64,000 nt of DNA, taken from the NCBI RefSeq assembly GCF_019399895.1, contig NC_091879.1:1550001-1614000 (forward strand). The letters are read 5' to 3'. This document shows, piece after piece, positions 50,301 through 61,990 of the stretch. How positions within the stretch are numbered: the stretch's first letter is position 1; each line of letters starts with the position of its first letter. This stretch comes from Cardiocondyla obscurior. Its lineage: Eukaryota > Arthropoda > Insecta > Hymenoptera > Formicidae. Under the pieces are notes generated by a model. It was not told where the DNA came from. It did no database searches and saw nothing but the letters and a program-made list of their open reading frames with translations. The position numbers were made by a program, and so were the translations under genes.

Positions 50301-53300
50301 TTAAATTAAAAAAAAAAAAAAATTGATTAAAATCGACTATTAAATATTCTTTGCATAACGACGCATATCAAATCGAATATATTTAGAAAATAACCGTCGA
50401 GAATTCTCGCTCTGATTAAAGACCGAATATTATGACGTCTCGAAAGATTTCTGCAAAAAACAACAAGTGAGCTCTCTTCGTTATTACGAATCTCTCTGTA
50501 CGGTGGTTCTTTTTTTTTTTTTCTTCTTTTTCTTTTTTTATCTCAGCGAGAATTCTCTCCAGTTTCTTAATCTCTCTCCGCTTCGTTCTTGCATTTCAAC
50601 CGCAATAACATCGCCGTCGTACCGAGTGATCCCGGCTCTTCGCGGTGGTCCGCTCGTTAAGAATCGCGTATTTGGCGACAGCCTACGGCACAGGTACAGG
50701 ATATCTCGAAAAAAGATTGGGAACGCGACGAAGAAGGAGGAAGTCATTCCGTGCGATTTTCCCCTCGTCACGTCACGGACCGATACACGTCGCGCGCGTT
50801 AATCGCGATGCGAGATTACTGCCGGGGTTTCCTCTCCGTATTACGATTTCTTCGCGACAGAATTATGCGAAACGGCGCTTTCTCACATACTGCCCGCGCG
50901 AAAGGAGCCCGACGTCTAAATCTCAAGGAGGAGTGAAAAATTACATTTCAAAATCACATTTCAACGTGCGCGCGAGAATTATCGTATTATTAAAGCCGAA
51001 AGAAGCGCTACAAAACGAGCGTCGCTAAAGAGAAAATGACGTGAGAACGAAGAGAAAAATAAGCCTCAGATAATTCTGATAATAAGATATCAAATAAGAG
51101 ATGATTCTCTTATTGCGCGACTAGCTGTGATCTTTTCGAAATCGCGCCGATACGCTCGATGTTAGAAATTTACCAAAAGATACCAGCGACGATTTAGGTT
51201 ATTACATTAGTTATCAAAAATTCAAGAAATAGTGTTGCTCGAAAACATTCCCGAATTAAACTGCGAGACTATCGACGATCCGCGACTCCGGTACATCTCG
51301 ACAGCTCTCGCTATTTGTCGCCACGGTTACGGAAACAAAATGATTAGGGAGAATCTACGAGACGAGAGCCCTTTCCACCTGTTTCCCGGTGGCCCAGCAA
51401 AAAGGGCCGAAAGTAAAAGGGACGGTTTCGGGGAGCCCCAGCGGCAGTCACGTAATCGCGTAAGCCTGCGCCTCGGGACGGCAACTTCGTTTAAAGCGTT
51501 GTTCCCAATTATGCTCGTGTTAATCGCCGTCGTTGCGCGGAGCAGCCTCGCTGATTTTATTAGCTCGCGCGAATTAGGAACGCGAAACGGGGCCTCGAAG
51601 TCGTTACGAAGTCGTTTCGCGAAAAGGGCTCCGCGTCGTCTGTTCGCCTATCGTCGGCGGACACGCAATCTAATTTTTGGGAGACGACAGCTGTGCCGGT
51701 CCTCGCGCGTGTCACGTCATAGCTCATTTATCGTTCTGGTGAAAAGACGGTAGCAATCACGTCGGCTGATAAGCTCCCGTCGAGCTCCGACGAGTTCTCG
51801 AGATCTCTCTTACCAACGATAATTTAAAAGCCTTCCGCTTTAAGTGCATTTCTCGAATAGAATAATTTACTCTTCCGCAAAATAGACTACGGCGATCCGG
51901 GGCGTATCACGAAATTTCTCACTAGACGGTTCATTATCGTTCGCAAAGATGACCGCAATAAAAAAATATATAAAAAAAAACCGGATTAATGGTATTAACC
52001 ATGTCTACTGCCTCGCGAGCACACGGCGACTCGTAAATTCGCCGCTGGTTCGGAAACCGCACGATGTTTTGCGCCGTTTACTGTCTGCGCTTTTTCCACT
52101 ATAACCATAATTGGGTTTCTCCGACAATGAACGTAATTTATACGATCGAAAAGAAAAGTGAATCTAGCATTTGAATCTTCTTCCAAATAATAGGCATTAT
52201 TAATTATAATTATTAAAAAAAAAAACAGCTGATTAATTTTCATCACATTTTTTTATACCTTCGAAAGCTCTTTGGCTGCGTATTATCTATTATCGATTCG
52301 CTATTATTTCGCAACGAGCGATAGTAAAAAAAAGCCCACAAAAATTATCAAGTGCTTCTGTAGCACCACTTGCGCCAGGACGAACACCAGATTTGCCAGC
52401 GGTCGCGCGAGGGTTAACAGCGAGCACGAATCGGCGTTCTGGCTTATGTTAAACAGACGCGGCTGGCCGGTCCGGATAATGGCCCCGCGCGTTCGTGAAA
52501 GTGCTCGGGCGGTTGCGAAAGGGTCGCCGATGCCTCTTCAAGGTGGCGGGTAGCAAAATGAATTACCGGCGCCGTTGAGCCGTGAAAGCGCGAGGGGAAG
52601 CGGAGCGGAGGTAGATAAGTGCATAATGCGATTAATACGCGAGCACATCGGATCGCGCGACTCGTCCCGCGAGAAAGGAACCTAGGCCGCAATCTCGGCG
52701 CGTCAGTCGCGGATCGCTGACCGATCCGGAGAGGAATTCGCGTGGCGCGGAAAATGTTTTCGACCACCGCCGGCCGCGGTCACGGTAAACGTGGAGGTTT
52801 AATGCCCAATATATCTCCCCGCGAGGGAATTTATTTTTGCCGTTACCGTGTAATCCGACACGCCGCGGGGAAGCGCACTCGCGGCGTCTTAATGGCCATT
52901 ATAGCCGGCGTTAAAGAGACGCGCGGGGGACGCTGCGAGTGAACGCTGTAAATAATCGAACGCGTTTGCAGCCCGTCGAATTACATTTGCATCTGTAAAG
53001 TAGAGACGCGAGCGGGCGAGCCACTCTCCCTGGCTGCTTTCGGACGCGAGAGAGGGAGGATTTATGCGGCCGTTCGTTAGCGATGATATAGTGGCGTATC
53101 GTGTTGCGCGGAATGCGCGGTTTCAGCCGGAAGTGCGTATCGGCAAGCGAAGGCGAATTAAAGGGACGATCAAGTAAGAGCCGCGGCGCGGATCGGTCTT
53201 TAATCCGCGCTCGCGCCGGGGAAAAACATGTTCGCTTTAAATTGCAACGATAAACGTAATAAATATCTGTAATACAATATATTAAAACCATGTACGAACT

Positions 53301-56300
53301 TTGAAGCCGGGATGCAACGCAAAAAGATAAAATGAGGAAATCCGATCGCCGCGTCGAGCCGAATTCGAGGCATCGCTCGAAATCGAGATGTTAATCCTTA
53401 ATTAATAGCGAGGCGAATTAAAATAGATAGCTTTTACTCCCGACTTGTTATTAAGGAATAAATTTACAGCTTAGGGCCTATAATTTCGCCCTTACCTCAG
53501 ATATTCGTGACGCTCGAAAGCGGGGTGAATTTTCTTAATCAAGCGGCCGGTAATGAATTTCCGACGAGGTAATTCTCTTTCAAAGGAGGAGACCTTTAAT
53601 TCGCCTTGAGCGCGCACGGAGGAGCGGGAGCGACGAAGATAAGCCGGCGTCGAGAAATTAGCGCGATTATGCGAGGCTGCTCTTTCTAGACGGTCGGCGC
53701 GGCGCGGCGAGCGGCGCGATAACGGATTCGAGTCGCGGCGGTCCGTGGCCGCGATGGTATCGCCGTCTCGCAATCAGGCCCGATTAATTGCAACGACATG
53801 ATAACCGCGAACACAATAAGCCCGCGCTCCGCGGGCGGTGAGTTCCCGACCGCGTTGTATACGCGCGTCATGCGTGCAGGTGGACTCGCGCATATTGCGC
53901 TATTTATCTCGCCGCGGCGATAAGTGCACGCGTGCTGATTATTGTACTTTTTTTTTTCTTTTCTTTTTTTCTTTTTTTTGCCCTGCGGAGTGCCTATGAG
54001 AAATGAGCCTTCGCTAGCTAAATCTGTGCAGGCGCCTACGTCAAACCTAGCCCCCGCTCTCTGTTGCTTACCCGATGAGATTACGCGTCGCGTTTACTTC
54101 CTCCGAAATGTTTATTGCGCTATTATTCACGAAAATGCGTAGATAGGTTTATGAAACGTGTGTGCAGCGTGTAAGTGTGCGTGGGAATGCCCGCAGTGCA
54201 TTAAGCTCGGATCCGTGGGCTCGCTAAGCCCAAATGACTGTGCGGATCAGTCACTCCTGCGGATTACTATCGTTCGATCGGTCAGCAGTCGCTTCGTTTA
54301 TTTAATCCACGCGGGATTATCGATGCGATACATCTGCAGCTCGGTATAAACAATAGACAAAGAAGAAAAAGAATAAAAGGAAAATTCGATTGGCGTCGCT
54401 GTAAAATCCGTATCTTTGTCGTTAATTTATATAAAAAAAAAAGAAACCATAAATAATTATTTCTGTTTCTCGAGTCTTCGGCAAAATAACATTTCGCGGA
54501 GCATGCAAGATTCATCGTCGGTGCCATTTACCGTGGACAGTACAGCCCCGGTTGTCCCGATCTATTATCTAGGATACCATTCTAAATCGCTTAATCAGAT
54601 TAATCCGTCCACAATTACAGATAATTGCCGCCTGGCATCACCGTACGAGCTCAATTATCTCCTAGTCCGTTATTACCATCCTCTCGAATTAATCCCCGCT
54701 CTATGAAAATAAGAAAATAAAAATAGTAAAACAAAACGAAACTTTTTTTTTTCCAATTAATAATTAATAACTTTAATAATTCATTAAGACTTTCTAGGCG
54801 CAATTGTACCTTATAAAATCCGAAGTAGCTTATTTCCGGTTAGTTACGTCTCGGTACTTTAGCTTTATCTTTGCCGTGGCAATTCTGACCTTCTTTTTCT
54901 GTCGGTGGTGCGCGATATACGGCGGTTACTTGTAGTTTGCGTGCCGGTCGATGCACTTCCGAGGATACGCGCGCCAAGTCGAATGTCGATGCACGGCGGG
55001 GGTAGACAAAGGATTGATTACATGGCAATGTTAGGCTAGTAAGGGCAGCGACCTTGCGCCGTCAGCTTATCGATGCGATTTAGCCCCGATGCAAGGCGTA
55101 CAAAGGGCAACCTCGGATGGAAAATGAAAGCCGGACGTGCAAGGAGAATTTCAATTATCGGTTAACAGATGGATTCGGCTCGGCGTGCAGCTCGTTGCAG
55201 CAGCATCGCGATGATGAATCCCTTCGCGAATCACCCGGGACTTTCCGTTCTTATCGCGGCGATGCACCCGATCTACGAGCTCCGGCGGCACAAAATCTAG
55301 AATTTCGCGGCGATCTAGTTTCGGAAATGTTTTTTTTACAACGCGACTCGAATTTTGTTTGCGCGATAATTGCATAGGCTTGGATAAAAAAAAAGAAAAA
55401 AGAAATGAAAGTTTATAATAAGGACAAAATTTGTCAGTAATTTGTTATTAATATTCTGTAAAGTTATTATTATTGGTATTATTATTTCGGTAAGCACAGT
55501 GGTTAATGTGCTTTTTAGAGATAACTGATTTTGCAATCGACTATAATTTTATCATTCGGGTCCAAGAGACTGCGACTAATTTCGACGGAAAATACGACGC
55601 GATGAACGTGATACTCAGGCCAGAGGGCGACATTAGATAGTACTTTTCGGCTATTTGACGTAAGGATTTACGCAAACGGACCTCTCGGGCCTCTCCGCGG
55701 CCGCGTCTGTTTTTCTTGCGTGTTTGTCTTGCGACTTACGGTACGGCTTGAAAATTGGTAAAGCCCGTAATCCCGCGGGGTTAGTAAAGCCTATGTTTAT
55801 AAAGTATCCGAGACTCGCTCTCTAGACAAAGAACCTCGCTTTAAGTCCCTCCCGATCCGAGCCTGTCTGTGAAGCAAATTTTCCCTCGCGCTTCCTTCAC
55901 CTTTGTCCGCGGCGTTCCGTGACGTTATTTTTCGCATCAGCTGACGCGCGACCAAAGCAGTCGATTTCAAGTAGAATTGCATTTATTATACCTCGATCTT
56001 TAGATCCATAGAATATCAAACGTTCCACTTGCTGGCTCGGAATATTCCGCCTCGGCGAAGAGACTCTCGCTCCCGGTATTTTACACTCATTTCGTTTCTC
56101 TCGGGGTCTTCTCGAGTTAATAAAACTTATCATACGTAGTATATATTTTTCTTTACGTAAAAAATTACCAAAAAAAAAACAAATAAATATATAAAAAAAT
56201 CCGGAATAAAAATTCTTGAGCGCCCGATTAATAATTCACGTCTCGCTACTTTTTATCAAGATGCAATTATTTCCAAATTCGTTCAACCGTGAAGATAAAG

Positions 56301-59300
56301 CAAATGCAGAGACGCCTGTATTTTTTTCCGCGCAATAATTTACAAATAACAGGAGCACTTAGGAGAGCGCGCGCTCGAATCGATAGCTATTTATGCTCTT
56401 AAGAGCGCGGGATATCGTCGGAATGCTATAAGCGACCCTCTCGGCCACCGGCTCGGGAATCTCACGAGCCGATGACCCGTGCTCGCTACCAGGCGCGATG
56501 AATCACGGGCCGCCGCGATAGAATTGTTCGTTGATAATCGAGTGTGGCGGCCACACGAGAGACGGTAAATCATACGTCGCATTCGCGCGAGCACGAGAAG
56601 CAAAAGGGCCCTCTCGTTATCGGTCCATTCGCGCAAGCGTTGCACCTTCCTACGTGCGAATGCAGAAATCCAATGTTCGATTGCGACGCACAGTCGCGAT
56701 TTCGAAACTTACTTCCCGGTAGAGACGACTTTTTCCATAATCGTATAAATAAATGCGAAGTCAATCATTTTGTTATTCCGTTACTCCGAAGTTGAGCCTA
56801 ATTTTTTTTTTATTGTTAATTAACGAACGCAGAACAGGAAATTAGATCTCTGGTAATTGAAAAAAAAAAAGTCACAAAGACTTGTTTGGAATTGTTTATT
56901 TTTCACGTAACAATTATAATTAAAGTGAAAAAGAAAGCCATTTTGACCTGTAGTATAGACTCTCCCATTTTAATGAGAATGAATCGAGTAATGTCTGGCT
57001 CTTGGAAACTTACAACAGTCATTTCCATCCGCGCTACGTTCCTGCGCGAAGGTAAGAGACCGGGCTCGTATCCTAAACCATTTCGGAAATGAGTGCTTCG
57101 CCGTATCCGCCATCCCCGGGCTTTTCCTTAAGGAAGCTTCCACGAGAAAGCGTGTTCCGCCATGCGATCTACACGTGTTCGTCTCGTTGCTCCATTTTTG
57201 TCCTTGAGGGCCGATCGAACGTGAAATTACACGGTGGTCTTCCACCACGTGGAAGAGATAAAGAGAGAGGGGTGGAGGCGAGATCGAGAGAAACCAGAGA
57301 AACGAGAAAGGGAGGCGGCGAGACGGTCGGGCGGAGGACCCAAGGCGGAGGATGGCGGTCGACGACGATAATGTCCGGCCGTGAGCGTTATTCGGGCGGG
57401 TGGATGTGTTCTTATCCTGCGCCAGGACGACTATTTGTTCCACGCAACGCGTAAATTACTGGCAATCGAGCTCCGCGACCGGAGAAAGCGGAGGTAGCCG
57501 ACGGACGGACGCTACGTGTCTGTTACCCTCGACGTCTAAGAAACGCTTAAGCCGCGCTCGCTAAACGGAATAAATTATTTTTCGCCGATAACGAGTGATT
57601 TATCTGCGCGAGAGGTTACGCAAACTTGTAAAGTGTCCCGTAAAAATATTTTACCCGCTTCAACGCAAGAAGTTAGCCGATAAGAAACTTTGCTTTACAT
57701 ACAGCTTACGCGCAGTCCGTGGCTACGCGAGACGGTAATTTCGCTTAAACGTCAGGTAAACAAGTGCGCAGAGGTAATTCCGTCGTTTACGCAGAATGCG
57801 GATCTTTCCGAGCCGAGATCTTCCCAGCGGGACTTAACAAAAACGTTTCTCTCTATTATCTCCGTAGCGTTTCGATAGCTCGGTCAATCTATGCGTCCAT
57901 CAGTTACCTTCTTGCACGTTTTTTTCCCCTCCGTTTGGTTATTCTTTACATTTCTCTTCTTTCTCGTTATTGCCTTTTTCTTTTTTACAATACCCCGAAT
58001 CTACTTTCTTTTTTTTTTCTCTCTCTCCCTTTTGCTCGAAGCGCTACAAGTCTCGCGTTCGCGAAACAGACTACGGGCTACGGCACGAAAGATTCCTTTC
58101 CAGACCTCCCCGAGGACTCTTTTCGCCGCTAACGTCCGTGCACCATCCCTTCGCGCGGTCCTCGATGATCTCTTCATCTCGACGTAACCCAGCCTGCTTC
58201 GTAATTGCCGACAGTCCTTACTCCCCTCTAAATGGCTCGCGGCGATCCGGATACTTTGGTCTCGCCGAGAGAGGCAAAACTTAGACTTGGCCTAACAAGT
58301 GGATAATAGATCGCCGAGTTACGATCGCTTATTAGACGATTATAGGAGGCTGGAAGTATTGTATCGTAGATACTCGAGCGAACTGCATCGGCTAGTTCGC
58401 AAGCTGTCTGCGTATCAAATGCTAAAAAATACCGGTTTCTTTAATAATATAATTCCGCAACGTCTACAATCCTGCAGGACTTTCGAGCATACAATTTCGA
58501 GATAGCTTAATTACTCGCGATATCATTAAGTACAGGCATTTAATATCATTAGCATTGCGTAATCGACGAGCGACTCGACGAGTCGGACAACACTCGACTT
58601 AATTTTCCGGCCGGATAATTCTCGTGTCTGTTAACCTGACTGCCGCTTGCAAAATTTATGATATTAAAGATCCGAGATTCGCGCATTTGCATTTTAAAAA
58701 TTTCTCCCCCGAGTTTATCGGTATATTTCACGAGGGCCGAGAGGTGCATAAGACCGCACGAGTGCACGGGAGAAGATGTTCCGCGAACTCCTCGTGAATA
58801 TGCATCGCGCAATACTTAGCAAGAAGAGTCGTCTTTTCCACTCACCCTCGATCTCTCTCTCTGTCTCTTTCTACCCCTCTCGAGAATTATTCTCAACCGC
58901 GGTTCTCTCTCGACGATTCCCTCGACTAATCGGTCAAGTCGAGTACGTTGCGACTTTGTAATTGGCAAAACGGCGACGCGCACGCAACCGCGCCGTGCAA
59001 ATCGACGTCACCGACGACGCCGGCGAGCAGAAGTCTGCGAAGCCCCGGAGGCTGTTTGCGCTCCGCGCCGCTTTTTCTCGCCGCTCAATTGATTCGAGTG
59101 CCAGTATATTTTGACAGGCCGCCAATACTCCTCGAGGCGTGTATCAGCGCGCGACAGCAACGCGAATTAAAGAGAGAAGGTGGCTCGCGAGATAAGCGCT
59201 GATGCACGTCGCCGTATACACGCCGCTGCACTCCGATAAATTCCGTCGTTTGCATACCCACGGTCAAGATCGAATCTATTTATACAGCACCGAATAAATA

Positions 59301-60258
59301 AAAAAAAAAAGAAAAAAAAATATACATCTCTTTGAGAACGTCATGCTGAAGTTGCGATAGCTCTTCTACTTCTCGAGCAAGATTAAAAAAAAAAAAATAT
59401 CTTTACGTGTGCTACATGAAACTAATGTTCTTCTAAGTATTTCGAGTTTTATTCTCGCGTTTATTGCAGCCTCGAGTTATTTGCAGAGCAGACTCAGGTG
59501 CAACGTTACACCGGTAATCTTGAGTTATCCGTTACAAGGTGCCTAGAAAATTTTGTGTTAAAAAAAAGGAAATAAAAAAATAATTACAGCTTGTCGCTAT
59601 TTCTGGTTCTAACAAAGACGATCTAAGGTATATCGAATACCGCTGCGGTGGCGTTTAGTCCGTCTCGGTGATATCTCGAGGAGAGCTCGGGTTCGCGATG
59701 TAGACATTAGGATAATTGCCTATGCTGATCGTTCGTTCTCGTCGTGGAATTGATACATCAGCGGCGCCAGCTCGTTTCCCGGATTTATCGAACAGGCTCC
59801 CGATATCGTAGGGGACGTTGGACACGCAACCGAGAATAGGTAGAAAAAGCTGCAGACGAGGCATTTTCGCGGCTTCTAACGTAATGCGTTCTTCTCTCTA
59901 TCGAGTTGATTTCGTTCGATAGTTCCGGAACGATTCTTGGCTCTTACATGAATGAGGACGAAGAAACGTTAAGAACATAAAGCGTCTGCAACTTTTTTGC
60001 TCGAAAAAGAGTAAGCGTTAGTTTTCAAAAAGGTTTTGGAACTCGGTATCGGTTCGATTTGTAATTAATATTAGGCATATAAAATTATTTTATAACGCGT
60101 TGAATTGTGCAGAGGTGAGCGAGAGAGAGAGAGACGGGCAGGTAGCCGGGGGTGGGAAGGATGAGGTGAGCGGCGTACGTGCCGCGCGCGATCTACGTTC
60201 CTCCACTACTCCCACTCTCGCTCTATCCTTCTCCAGCGGTCGAGCAAAACGTACATAC

Positions 60259-60286
60259 GCAGCACGTGCTCCGTACGTATTAAATA
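60259..60286 (+). promoter_or_regulatory. Candidate core promoter of unit B
   Basis: It has the same arrangement as in unit A: AGCACGTGCT with an E-box, then TATTAAATA at 60278-60286. More than 40 bases are unchanged between the two copies, while flanking bases differ. Confidence 0.4.
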
Positions 60287-60808
60287 TCTACGCACAATCG
60301 GCGGGCCAGGAGCACATTATCTGGCGTGAACTATCTTCCCGTATTAACTGTGCGTATCGGCGACTACATTTTTCGATAAAAAGTAAGTTAAAACCACGTG
60401 CATACGCGTACATTAAATTCGCGTCTCGTTGCCGTTTACGAAGTGTCGACGAGTAGAGTCGGGCTCGAGGGAAGAGGGCTTCGATCGACCAGCTTGCGAT
60501 AGATTCGGAATATTCGTTCATGGTATAGAAATGTGAGGTCTGAAAATCTTTTTGTTAAAGTATTTTTATGGCTACGCAGTGATCTAGAGTAGAGGTCGGT
60601 CGGTCTCGCGCGCGGTATACACATCTCGCACGGTTATTACGTTAAACGTAAATATGTGCCTACCGGTCGGCTGCCGTACATAGTCAACTGTATATTAATA
60701 TACAATATTAGCTGATGCGAACTGATTTTCGCGAGTTGTAATTATTTGTAACGCAGCACGTTTAATTTTCATTATTTTTTCTAATCAAATATAACTTTTT
60801 TGTTTCAG

Positions 60809-60933
60809 ATAAAAATCCAGAAGATGACTTTTGTTGAAGGAACACTAGCCTGACATCCCTGTTAAGAGTGCCCAGTGCTGAGAGGAGGAGGAGGCCTAGG
60901 AAAGGCATCAGGCACCGGCGGAGCAACCCATTG
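60809..60933 (+). ncRNA. Unit B exon 2
   Basis: This 125-nt exon runs from TTTCAG|ATAAAAATCC to CCATTG|GTAAGA. Its 3' half, CTGAGAGGAGGAGGAGGCCT then GGCGGAGCAAC, is nearly the same as the 3' part of the unit C middle exon. Confidence 0.5.
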
Positions 60934-61079
60934 GTAAGAATCAATTCTTTTATCTTTGCCGTATTAAAAACTTAATTTTGTGTTATTTAATTAAAAAATC
61001 AGAAGCGCGTATAATTTCTTTTTTTCTCAAAAAATATTCAGATGTCTACAATTTAATTTTTTTTATTTATTTGTTACAG

Positions 61080-61113
61080 ATCATCTTACCAACACTCCGC
61101 CGCCTGCATATCC
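61080..61113 (+). ncRNA. Unit B short exon 3a
   Basis: ATCATCTTACCAACACTCCG follows TTGTTACAG, and ATCC|GTGAGT is a plausible donor. It corresponds to the first bases of unit A exon 3. Use of the donor is inferred from sequence only. Confidence 0.35.
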
Positions 61114-61330
61114 GTGAGTCACACGTTTTCTTTTTTTAGATTTTAAGCATTTCGGGTGGGAAAAATATTTATATTACCCGCGACACAATTATATCATTAC
61201 ATAATATAAAAGAAATATTTAATACACCGCGTCGGTAACTTAAAATAATAAAAACTTTTAAAATGATATAGGTAAATTAAAAAAAAAATTGTATTAATTA
61301 TATATTTTGTCTTAATTCCAATTTCACATG

Positions 61331-61370
61331 TCAATGTAAATTGCATACATTTGTATGGAATTTACGTTGA
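61331..61370. other. Inverted repeat inside the unit B insert
   Basis: TCAATGTAAATTGCATAC and GTATGGAATTTACGTTGA pair at 16 of 18 positions around the loop ATTT. It lies in the 318 nt that split the unit A-type exon. Nearby GGATTTTTAT (61397-61406) is complementary to ATAAAAATCC (61432-61441) at the next exon start. Confidence 0.5.
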
Positions 61371-61431
61371 TATAATTACAGCTCAGCACTACTTTGGATT
61401 TTTATTTGAGCGAAACAAGAATTCTGTTCAG

Positions 61432-61732
61432 ATAAAAATCCAAAGGAGAAAAAAGTCGCACGCCGAAACTATATAAATACGAACCGCGGCCGGTTCGTCG
61501 GTCGCTTCGGGAGTTCCGCAAAGTATTCGGACGTCATTCTTTAATATAAAAATTTTGTAACGGGAGTGCCATGGACTATCGTGCGAAAGTGATCAATAAA
61601 AAATTAATTTTTGTGGCAATAATTAATCGGGCGCGTTCGCGAGTGTCCAGCGCGGAAGGATGACTCGACACATCCCAACTGAGAGGAGGAGCAGGCCCGG
61701 GGGGCATCCTGCATCGGCGGAGCAACTTTTAG
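61432..61732 (+). ncRNA. Unit B exon 3b with hairpin and purine-rich core
   Basis: The exon starts ATAAAAATCCAAAGG after TTCTGTTCAG, echoing the start of exon 2, and ends CAACTTTTAG before GTAAAT. It holds the hairpin at 61479-61498 and the same element order as unit A exon 3. Confidence 0.5.
61479..61498 (+). other. Conserved RNA hairpin, copy in unit B
   Basis: ACGAACCG and CGGTTCGT form a perfect 8-bp stem around the loop CGGC, identical to the unit A copy. Confidence 0.65.
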
Positions 61733-61852
61733 GTAAATATTAAATTTTTTAAATAAAATTTTTATTAAAAAAAAACTTTTACCTTTTTTTTTTTTTATTA
61801 ATTTTATAAACTAATTTACGTGTCTACATTAATTGTTCTTTTTATGTTACAG

Positions 61853-61896
61853 TCACCGGCAGAATTTTACAACTCCGCTGAACTTCATGCAGATTG
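61853..61896 (+). ncRNA. Unit B last recognised exon (44 nt)
   Basis: It starts TCACCGGCAGAA after TTATGTTACAG and ends CAGATTG before GTGAGTCGC. It has the core CAACTCCGCTG. CTCCGCTGA at 61873-61881 can pair with TCGGCGGAG at 61714-61722. Confidence 0.5.
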
Positions 61897-61990
61897 GTGA
61901 GTCGCATGGTTTTAATTTTTTCATAGTTTATAATTGGGGTCTTTTAAAAAACAGCGCGCACACGGTTTCTTTTAATAAAATAAAATAAAA

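Larger units (their letters stand above)
40112..60177. other. Intron or intergenic sequence upstream of the 40.1-kb exon
   Basis: It includes the 123-bp tandem duplication, poly-A runs, a TAATTA-rich block and small palindromes such as TGCACCTTTAAGGTGCA (45807-45823), GCGAATTGAATTCGC (47909-47923) and GTGTGGCGGCCACAC (56542-56556). A minus-strand donor-like CTGAG|GTAAGG lies near 53496, but the frame before it is not recognisable. No further exon of the coiled-coil gene could be fixed. Confidence 0.4.
60178..61990 (+). ncRNA. Unit B: non-coding transcription unit paralogous to unit A
   Basis: Exons: one ending at 60382 (AAA|GTAAGT), 60809-60933 (TTTCAG to GTAAGA), 61080-61113 (GTTACAG to GTGAGT), 61432-61732 (GTTCAG to GTAAAT) and 61853-61896 (GTTACAG to GTGAGT). 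The order, orientation, introns and promoter block match unit A. The difference is that the region equal to unit A exon 3 is split by a 318-nt insert with its own GT-AG borders (61114-61431). The hairpin, the purine-rich core and the 44-nt exon are all kept. The unit lies upstream of the 40.1-kb minus-strand exon, about 22 kb downstream of unit A. No long reading frame is shared with other copies beyond unit A. Confidence 0.55.

Noticed and set aside
51511..51753. 80-codon plus-strand frame starting MLVLIAVVARSSLADF, signal-peptide-like
   Set aside because: The hydrophobic start is short and contains Arg, the rest is Arg/Ser-rich without Cys pattern or domain, and no promoter or splice evidence supports it.
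53492..53773. Minus-strand frame ending at a good donor CTGAG|GTAAGG
   Set aside because: The donor is phase 2, which does not fit the phase 0 acceptor at 40111, and the peptide has no coiled-coil or known domain.
54210..54248. Cloverleaf-like pairing (GATCCG...CGGATC with GGGCT/AGCCC)
   Set aside because: The inner arm has a 5-nt loop instead of seven and there is no T-arm GGTTCRAnnC motif, so it is not a tRNA.
58299..58505. Plus-strand frame with coiled-coil-like YDRLLDDYRRLEVLYRR
   Set aside because: It has no ATG before the helix, a stop just upstream, a poor acceptor and no donor, so it is probably chance.
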